From an uncultured Oscillospiraceae bacterium (GTDB lineage Bacteria; Bacillota; Clostridia; Oscillospirales; Oscillospiraceae), in contig CAKSWM010000029.1 in the NCBI GenBank assembly GCA_934511545.1, positions 1-10,857 of the forward strand: DNA of 10,857 bases. Direction: 5' to 3'. Below the pieces are notes generated by a model. That model had not been told where the DNA came from and made no database searches. It saw only the letters and a list, made by a program, of their open reading frames with translations. How positions within the stretch are numbered: the stretch's first letter is position 1; each line of letters begins with the position of its first letter. Below are positions 6,167-10,857 of this stretch, piece by piece. Made by a program: the position numbers and the translations under genes.

Positions 6167-6388
6167 ATGAAGACATTGAAGGATGCCAAGGTGGGAGAAA
6201 CCGTCACCGTGGCCCGTCTCCACGGAGAAGGGCCGGTAAAACGCCGCATCATGGACATGGGCATCACCAGGGGCGTTGAGATCTACGTCCGCAAGGTGGC
6301 CCCTCTGGGCGACCCCATGGAGCTTAACGTGCGCGGCTATGAGCTCAGTGTGCGCAAAGCGGACGCGGAAATGATCGAGGTTCAGTAA
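6167..6388 (+). CDS. feoA: FeoA family protein (second copy)
   Basis: The 73-residue product begins MKTLKDAKVGETVTVARL and contains the FeoA hallmark region: VKRRIMDMGITRGVEIYVRKVAPLGDP followed by MELNVRGYELSVRKADAEMIEV. The frame is open back to a TTG at 6149, but that start would overlap the first feoA stop and place the Shine-Dalgarno sequence inside the gene. GAGGAGG at 6151-6157 lies 9 bases before ATG 6167, so this ATG is chosen. The role is as a cytosolic SH3-like partner of FeoB. It is closer to the canonical FeoA pattern than the first copy. An 81-base gap containing one regulator-like repeat separates it from feoB. Confidence 0.92.
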   Translation: MKTLKDAKVGETVTVARLHGEGPVKRRIMDMGITRGVEIYVRKVAPLGDPMELNVRGYELSVRKADAEMIEVQ

Positions 6389-6394
6389 AACCGG

Positions 6395-6411
6395 GGCGGT
6401 GCGGTACCGCC
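6395..6411 (+). repeat. Short inverted repeat in the feoA-feoB gap
   Basis: GGCGGT (6395-6400) and ACCGCC (6406-6411) could form a small stem with a 5-base loop, followed by a loose T-rich stretch (TGATTTTGATT). It may act as a weak attenuator or mRNA-stability element between feoA and feoB. The stem is short and the T tract broken, so termination is doubtful. Confidence 0.3.
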
Positions 6412-6430
6412 TGTGATGATTTTGATTGCG

Positions 6431-6448
6431 AGTTAGCTATATCTAACC
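6431..6448. promoter_or_regulatory. Candidate metal-regulator site 4 (immediately before feoB)
   Basis: AGTTAG-CTATAT-CTAACC matches site 3 in both arms except the first base and also resembles its spacer (YTATAY). It ends 21 bases before the feoB ATG, nearly the same distance as site 3 from the first feoA. This hints at a duplicated leader segment or at separate control of feoB. No convincing promoter was seen next to it. Confidence 0.55.
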
Positions 6449-6469
6449 CTCTTTGAAAGGAGAAGAAAA

Positions 6470-8674
6470 ATGGATATTAAAATCGCGCTGGCGGGCAACC
6501 CGAACTGCGGCAAAACGACCCTGTTCAATGCCCTGACCGGCTCCAACCAGTACGTCGGCAACTGGCCCGGCGTCACCGTGGAAAAGAAAGAGGGCAAACT
6601 GAAGGGTCATAAAAACGTGGTCATTCAGGATCTGCCCGGAATTTACTCTCTGTCTCCCTACACTCTGGAAGAAGTTGTCGCCCGAAGCTATCTGGTGAAC
6701 GAAAAGCCCGATGTCATTCTGAACATCGTGGACGGCACCAACATCGAGCGCAACCTTTATCTTACCACCCAGCTGATCGAGCTGGGCCTGCCCGTTGTCG
6801 TTGCCGTCAATATGATCGACCTCGTTCGTAAAAACGGCGATACCATCGATCTTGCCAAGCTGGGCAAAGCTCTCGGCTGCGAAGTCGTGGAGATGAGCGC
6901 TCTCAAGGGCGAGGGCGGCATGGCCGCCGCCGAAAAGGCGATCGCTCTGGCCGGCGCACACAAGACAACGGAGCTGCCTCATGTGTTCACCGGCAGCGTC
7001 GAGCACGCTCTGGCCCATATCGAGGAGTCGATCCAGGGCAAGGTGGACGACGGCTACCTCCGCTGGTATGCCATCAAGATCTTCGAGCGCGACGAGAAGG
7101 TTCTTGAGGACCTGAAGCTCGACAAGGCTCTTGCCGAACACCTAGAAGAACATATCGCCGACTGTGAAAAAGAACTGGACGATGACGCCGAGAGCATCAT
7201 CACCAACCAGCGTTACGCCTATATCAGCGGCGTCGTTTCCAAGGCGGTCAGGAAAAAGGCCCCCAAGGGAAACCTTTCTATTTCCGACAAGATAGACCGT
7301 ATCGTCACCAACCGTATTCTCGCTCTGCCCATCTTTGCAGTCATCATGCTGCTGATCTACTCCATCGCCATGGGCACCTCCATCGCCGACGGCGGCTGGG
7401 CAATAGGCACCTTCGGCACGGACTGGGCCAACGATGTTCTCTTCGGCGAGTTCATCCCCGGCCTCTTTGACAAGCTCCTCGGCGCACTCGGCGTCTCCGG
7501 CTGGCTGTACGGCCTCATCATGGACGGCATCGTGGCCGGCGTCGGCGCGGTGCTCGGCTTCGTGCCTCAGATGCTGGTCCTGTTCTTCCTGCTGGCTATC
7601 CTTGAGGATGTTGGCTACATGGCCCGTGTCGCCTTTATCATGGACCGTATCTTCCGCCGTTTCGGCCTGTCCGGCAAGAGCTTCATCCCGATGCTCGTCG
7701 CCACCGGCTGCGGCGTTCCCGGCATCATGGCCTCCCGTACCATCGAGCAGGACCGTGACCGTAAAATGACCATCATGACCACCGGCTTCATCCCCTGCGG
7801 CGCAAAGATGCCCATCATCGGCCTGTTCGCCGGCGCTCTGTTCGGCGATTCCCCCTGGGTCGCGACCTCCGCTTTCTTCATCGGCATCGCCGCCGTCATA
7901 ATTTCCGGTATCATACTCAAGAAGTTCAAGGCCTTTGCCGGCGAGCCCGCTCCCTTCGTTATGGAGCTGCCCGCATATCACGCTCCTTCCATGGGCAACG
8001 TCCTGCGTGCCACTTGGGAGCGCGGCTGGTCCTTCATCAAGCGTGCCGGCACCATAATCCTTCTCTCCTCCATCATCCTCTGGTTCCTCCAGGGCTACGG
8101 CGTCGTGGACGGCGTATTCCAGGCAGTCGAGGATAACAACGACTCCCTGCTTGCCGTGGTCGGCAACGCCATCTCCTGGATCTTCTATCCTCTGGGCTGG
8201 GTCGGCGAAATGGCCTGGAAGGCGACCGTCGCCACCATCACCGGCCTTATCGCCAAGGAAGAGGTCGTCAATACCTTCGGCGTTCTGTTCCACTATGCCG
8301 GCGAGATGAGCGAAAACGGCAACGAGATCTGGCCCATGGTCGCCGAGTGCTTCACTCCGCTCACCGCTTACAGCTTCATGATCTTCAACCTCCTGTGCGC
8401 ACCGTGCTTTGCCGCTATGGGCGCCATCAAGCGCGAGATGAACAATGTCAAGTGGACTCTGGGCGCTATCGGCTATATGTGCGGCTTCGCCTATGTCATT
8501 TCCATGATCGTCTACCAGCTGGGCGGACTCATCACCGGCGAGGCTTCCTTCGGCCTGTGGACCGTGATAGCTTTCGTCGCTCTGGCCGCTATCATCTACC
8601 TGCTGTTCCGCAAGGGTTATCATGACGATCACGAGATCCACAACCTGACCTCTGTGGCTGCGGCCTCGAAATAA
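6470..8674 (+). CDS. feoB: FeoB, GTP-dependent ferrous iron transporter
   Basis: The 734-residue inner-membrane protein imports Fe(II). Its N-terminal G domain shows G1 GNPNCGKT (9-16), G2 Thr36 in WPGVTVEKK, G3 DLPG (54-57), G4 NMID (114-117) and G5 SALKG (143-147). A helical linker region (about 170-265) follows, with PHVFTG at its start. The membrane part (about 283-715) holds the two Gate regions, each with a conserved cysteine: GCGVPGIMASRT (413-424) and IPCGAKMPII (441-450). Further family marks are GLIAKEEVV (592-600) and LLCAPCFAAM (641-650). The length fits compact Bacillota FeoB proteins. GAAAGGAG lies before the ATG. It is the third gene of the feo operon, downstream of a regulator-like repeat, and its stop is 15 bases before the small cysteine-rich gene. 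All G motifs are intact, so it should be functional. Confidence 0.98.
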   Translation: MDIKIALAGNPNCGKTTLFNALTGSNQYVGNWPGVTVEKKEGKLKGHKNVVIQDLPGIYSLSPYTLEEVVARSYLVNEKPDVILNIVDGTNIERNLYLTTQLIELGLPVVVAVNMIDLVRKNGDTIDLAKLGKALGCEVVEMSALKGEGGMAAAEKAIALAGAHKTTELPHVFTGSVEHALAHIEESIQGKVDDGYLRWYAIKIFERDEKVLEDLKLDKALAEHLEEHIADCEKELDDDAESIITNQRYAYISGVVSKAVRKKAPKGNLSISDKIDRIVTNRILALPIFAVIMLLIYSIAMGTSIADGGWAIGTFGTDWANDVLFGEFIPGLFDKLLGALGVSGWLYGLIMDGIVAGVGAVLGFVPQMLVLFFLLAILEDVGYMARVAFIMDRIFRRFGLSGKSFIPMLVATGCGVPGIMASRTIEQDRDRKMTIMTTGFIPCGAKMPIIGLFAGALFGDSPWVATSAFFIGIAAVIISGIILKKFKAFAGEPAPFVMELPAYHAPSMGNVLRATWERGWSFIKRAGTIILLSSIILWFLQGYGVVDGVFQAVEDNNDSLLAVVGNAISWIFYPLGWVGEMAWKATVATITGLIAKEEVVNTFGVLFHYAGEMSENGNEIWPMVAECFTPLTAYSFMIFNLLCAPCFAAMGAIKREMNNVKWTLGAIGYMCGFAYVISMIVYQLGGLITGEASFGLWTVIAFVALAAIIYLLFRKGYHDDHEIHNLTSVAAASK

Positions 8675-8689
8675 AAGGAGGATATAAAA

Positions 8690-8860
8690 ATGCCTGGCTT
8701 CTGGGGATATGTTATCGTGATAGCGGTATTGGCTGTCATCGTGTTCCTGGCCGCGCGTTCTCTGTGGAGATCCCACAGGTCCGGCGGGCACTGCAACGGC
8801 GACTGCTCGTCCTGCGGCGGCTGCGGCAAACATGGCGGCAAGAGCTGTCATGGCAAATGA
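8690..8860 (+). CDS. FeoB-associated Cys-rich membrane protein
   Basis: This 56-residue frame reads MPGFWGYVIVIAVLAVIVFL, a single N-terminal membrane helix (about residues 4-22), then the basic linker RSLWRSHR and a tail with five cysteines: CNGDCSSCGGC (35-45) and Cys53 in KSCHGK. This is the layout of the FeoB-associated cysteine-rich family often encoded right after feoB in Bacillota. The positive linker suggests a cytosolic tail, where the CX3CX2CX2C cluster could bind iron or another metal near the FeoB pore; that role is inferred. AAAGGAGG lies 8 bases before the ATG, directly after the feoB stop, so translation is probably efficient and coupled. It is the last gene before the operon terminator. 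Confidence 0.9.
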   Translation: MPGFWGYVIVIAVLAVIVFLAARSLWRSHRSGGHCNGDCSSCGGCGKHGGKSCHGK

Positions 8861-8887
8861 TCAAAAATAAAAGCCAATAAACCTGAA

Positions 8888-8941
8888 AAGGGCATTGATG
8901 TGGGAAACCGCATCAGTGCCCTTGAGCTTTTTTTATTTCTT
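8888..8941 (+). terminator. Terminator of the feo operon, probably shared with the convergent MATE gene
   Basis: Sixteen-base arms (8888-8903 and 8908-8923) pair fully if two G-U pairs are allowed, closed by a GAAA tetraloop, and are followed by GAGCTTTTTTTATTTCTTTT. It starts 27 bases after the stop of the cysteine-rich gene. On the minus strand the same hairpin lies 23 bases after the MATE stop codon and runs into TTTTCAGGTTTATT, so it can serve both convergent units. Confidence 0.93.
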
Positions 8942-8946
8942 TTCTG

Positions 8947-10293
8947 TTATATAATGCTCTTTTTCCACTTTCCGGAGAAGTAATAGATCCCCGCGGCGAT
9001 CAGCTGCACGAGGGAAGCAAAGGGCAGCGCAAGCCCGATATGATAGAGCGAAACGCCATCTATCAGGAAGAAGAACAGCAGCACCAGCGGGACGCGCACG
9101 AGAAAAGTGGACGCAAGATTGTTCACAAGCGTGAAGCGGGTGTGGCCGCTTCCGTTTATCAGTCCGTTGATCGGGAAGACCATGCTGCACAGCAGATATT
9201 CATAGGCGTAGAAGTACAGATAATCGCAGGCGGCGGCAATGACCTCGCCGTCGCTCGTAAACAGGCGCACGGCGCTTGCCGGCGCCGCCTTGAGCCAGAT
9301 GAACACGGCAACTCCGACGGCAAAGGAAAACACAACGCCGACGCGCGTGCACACCTGCGCGCGGTCATACCGGCCCGCGCCGATATTCTGCGCGACCATC
9401 GCCGCAATGGAGGACGAGAACGCCGTGCTGGGCAGCACGCCGATGTTGAAAAGCTTATCCGAAACGCCGGCCGCGGCGCTGGAAACAACGCCCATGTCGT
9501 TTACGATCGCCTCTATGATGAGGAATGATATCATGACCAGCCCCTCCTGAAGCGCAATCGGAACGCCCAGGCTGAGAAGCTTTTTCGGCTTGCCGGGGAA
9601 TATACGGAAATCGTCTCGCCGGAAAGTGAAAAGGCTGTTGTTTGACCGGCGCATGAATATGATCCCGGTAATTAAGCTCAGCAGCTGGCCCAGCGTCGTC
9701 GCGATGGCCGCGCCCGCGGCGCCCAGCCCGAAACCGCCGACGAAAATCAGGTCCCCGATGATATTGAAAACGCAGGCGGCCGCCACAAAATACAGCGGAC
9801 GCTTTGAATCTCCCTGTGCGCGGAGGACACAGGCAACGCAGTTGTACCCAAAGGTGAAGATGAGGCCGCCCGTACATATCCGGGTGTATGTAAGAGCCTG
9901 TGCAAAAGCCTCCTCCGGAGTGTTGAGCAGGCGCAGTATCGGCCCCGCCAGCGCAAGGAACACCGCCGTCATGCCGACGGCAACGAGGGCGTAGAGCGAG
10001 AATATCGTCGAGGCGGTCTCCTTTGCCTCCCCGTGCTCACCCGCACCCAGATACTGGCCGATCAGCACCGTTCCGCCGGTCGTAAGGCCGATGGCCAGAA
10101 AGGTTATGGTCGAAAAGACTATCGAGCCGATAGACACCGCGCTCATGGCCGCGGCGTTTGCAAAGCGGCCGACGACCAGCAGATCGACAACGCCGTAAAG
10201 CGTCTGCAAAATGCTCGAGAACAGAAACGGCAGCGTAAAGCGCAGGAGCGTCGGAACTACACGCCCCTCGGTGAGATTTCCCTTACTGTTCAT
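8947..10293 (-). CDS. MATE family efflux transporter (DinF/NorM-like superfamily)
   Basis: The 448-residue product is predicted to cross the membrane about 12 times and has the usual length of the family. Hallmarks are the N-terminal LRFTLPFLFSSILQTLYGVVDLLVVGRF (17-44), the central LRAQGDSKRP (157-166) with FNIIGDLIFVGGFGLGAAGAAIAT (176-199), and the second-half repeat LPSTAFSSSIAAMVAQNIGAGR (287-308). MATE proteins export cationic drugs, metabolites or other small molecules in exchange for Na+ or H+; the substrate cannot be read from the sequence. The ATG at 10293 is preceded by GGAGAG and lies 11 bases inside the end of the upstream TtcA-like gene, so the two are translationally coupled. 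It ends facing the feo operon across a shared terminator. Confidence 0.95.
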   Translation of the reverse strand: MNSKGNLTEGRVVPTLLRFTLPFLFSSILQTLYGVVDLLVVGRFANAAAMSAVSIGSIVFSTITFLAIGLTTGGTVLIGQYLGAGEHGEAKETASTIFSLYALVAVGMTAVFLALAGPILRLLNTPEEAFAQALTYTRICTGGLIFTFGYNCVACVLRAQGDSKRPLYFVAAACVFNIIGDLIFVGGFGLGAAGAAIATTLGQLLSLITGIIFMRRSNNSLFTFRRDDFRIFPGKPKKLLSLGVPIALQEGLVMISFLIIEAIVNDMGVVSSAAAGVSDKLFNIGVLPSTAFSSSIAAMVAQNIGAGRYDRAQVCTRVGVVFSFAVGVAVFIWLKAAPASAVRLFTSDGEVIAAACDYLYFYAYEYLLCSMVFPINGLINGSGHTRFTLVNNLASTFLVRVPLVLLFFFLIDGVSLYHIGLALPFASLVQLIAAGIYYFSGKWKKSII

Positions 10294-10857
10294 TTTTCTT
10301 TCTCTCCTTCCTGTCGGGCGCCCAGCCCTCCAGCGGCAGGCGCTGCATCGCTCCGAATATTTTGCTCTTCAGATCGGGGTAATCCGCGGAAAGCGTCGTT
10401 ATGAGCTGCTTGATCTCATACCGCTTGCTTCCCTTGTCCTGCGGACAGGGGTTTTCCACTATCGGCAGCTCCATCGCGGCGGCAAGACCCGCTATGCGTC
10501 CCTCTCCTGCATAGATCATCGGGCGTATCTGCCAGACGTCCGCGCGGGACATATAGGTGACCGGTTTGAAGCAGCTTATGCGCCCCTCGAACAGCAGACT
10601 CATAAGAAAGGTCTCGACCGCGTCGTCGAAATGATGCCCCAGCGCAAGCTTGTTCGCGCCGAGTTCCTTCATCGCGTCGTTGAGCGCGCCGCGGCGCATC
10701 TTCGCGCAGAGGGAGCAGGGGTTTTCCTCCTTCCTGACGTCAAATACGATCTCGCGGATATCCGTTTTAATGCATTTATATTGTATACCGAGCTGTGTGC
10801 ACATCTCCGCCACGGGGGTAAAGTCCATCCCCTCGAAGCCGAGCTCCAGCGTAAGGC
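10283..10857 (-). CDS. TtcA-family PP-loop tRNA thiolation protein, 5' end beyond window
   Basis: The frame enters from the right edge (first full codon at 10855, reading LTLELGFEGMD) and stops at 10283, so the N-terminal part with the SGGKDS-type PP-loop is outside. In residues counted from the Met at 10828, it shows CSLCAKMRRG (38-47), LALGHHFDDAVETFLMSL (61-78) and ENPCPQD (125-131). The CXXC plus a later Cys are where TtcA-type enzymes hold an iron-sulfur cluster. TtcA makes 2-thiocytidine at tRNA position 32; Bacillota homologues of this shorter type are assigned by family, so the exact target base is uncertain. The C-terminus is short and highly charged (DRKERKKNEQ). The Met at 10828 is internal, because family similarity continues upstream. 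It overlaps the MATE start by 11 bases. Confidence 0.9.
   Translation of the reverse strand, partial: LTLELGFEGMDFTPVAEMCTQLGIQYKCIKTDIREIVFDVRKEENPCSLCAKMRRGALNDAMKELGANKLALGHHFDDAVETFLMSLLFEGRISCFKPVTYMSRADVWQIRPMIYAGEGRIAGLAAAMELPIVENPCPQDKGSKRYEIKQLITTLSADYPDLKSKIFGAMQRLPLEGWAPDRKERKKNEQ

Noticed and set aside
7142..8851. Minus-strand open frame of 569 codons antisense to feoB
   Set aside because: The repetitive Gly/Asp/His/Glu-rich composition mirrors the feoB codons. feoB is certain in the other strand, and no promoter or ribosome binding site supports this frame.

Overview
The window reads as chromosome from a GC-rich anaerobic member of the Bacillota, most likely a gut Clostridia/Oscillospiraceae-type organism. 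This is inferred from the G/C-rich third codon positions, the strong AGGAGG-type ribosome binding sites, a ThiI lacking the rhodanese domain, a FeoA-FeoA-FeoB operon ending in a small FeoB-associated cysteine-rich protein, and a DinF-like MATE transporter. No rRNA, tRNA, CRISPR array, transposase or integrase was seen.

Layout. (1) 1-2345, minus strand: thiI (tRNA 4-thiouridine synthase) followed by cinA, which runs off the left edge; both lie behind a good sigma-70-type promoter at 2317-2345. (2) 2353-2894, minus strand: an orphan gene for a 144-residue protein resembling phage tail-fibre proteins, with a hairpin terminator. (3) 3031-5681, plus strand: a self-contained two-gene operon (promoter, two genes, strong terminator) encoding a 566-residue UGSC-family-like protein and a 259-residue SnoaL/NTF2-like protein. 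This is the least understood and most interesting part of the window. (4) 5778-8941, plus strand: a ferrous iron uptake operon, feoA-feoA-feoB plus a 56-residue cysteine-rich membrane protein. It carries four copies of an 18-bp inverted repeat, GGTTAG-N6-CTAACC, three around the promoter and leader and one directly before feoB, which look like binding sites for a DtxR-family metal regulator. (5) 8947-10857, minus strand: a TtcA-family tRNA thiolation protein (5' end outside the window) overlapping the start of a MATE-family efflux transporter. The feo operon and the MATE gene converge on a shared, probably bidirectional, terminator.

How the parts relate. The Feo proteins form one functional unit: FeoB is the GTP-gated Fe(II) channel, the FeoA proteins are SH3-like cytosolic partners, and the cysteine-rich peptide probably sits beside FeoB in the membrane. 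ThiI and the TtcA-like protein are both PP-loop ATPases of tRNA sulfur modification, but they belong to separate transcription units. The UGSC-like and SnoaL-like proteins are probably made together and may act in one pathway; their substrate cannot be read from the sequence. In the UGSC-like protein the usual first Cys/Sec of the [U/C]GSC motif is alanine, with a CXXC pair ten residues before it.
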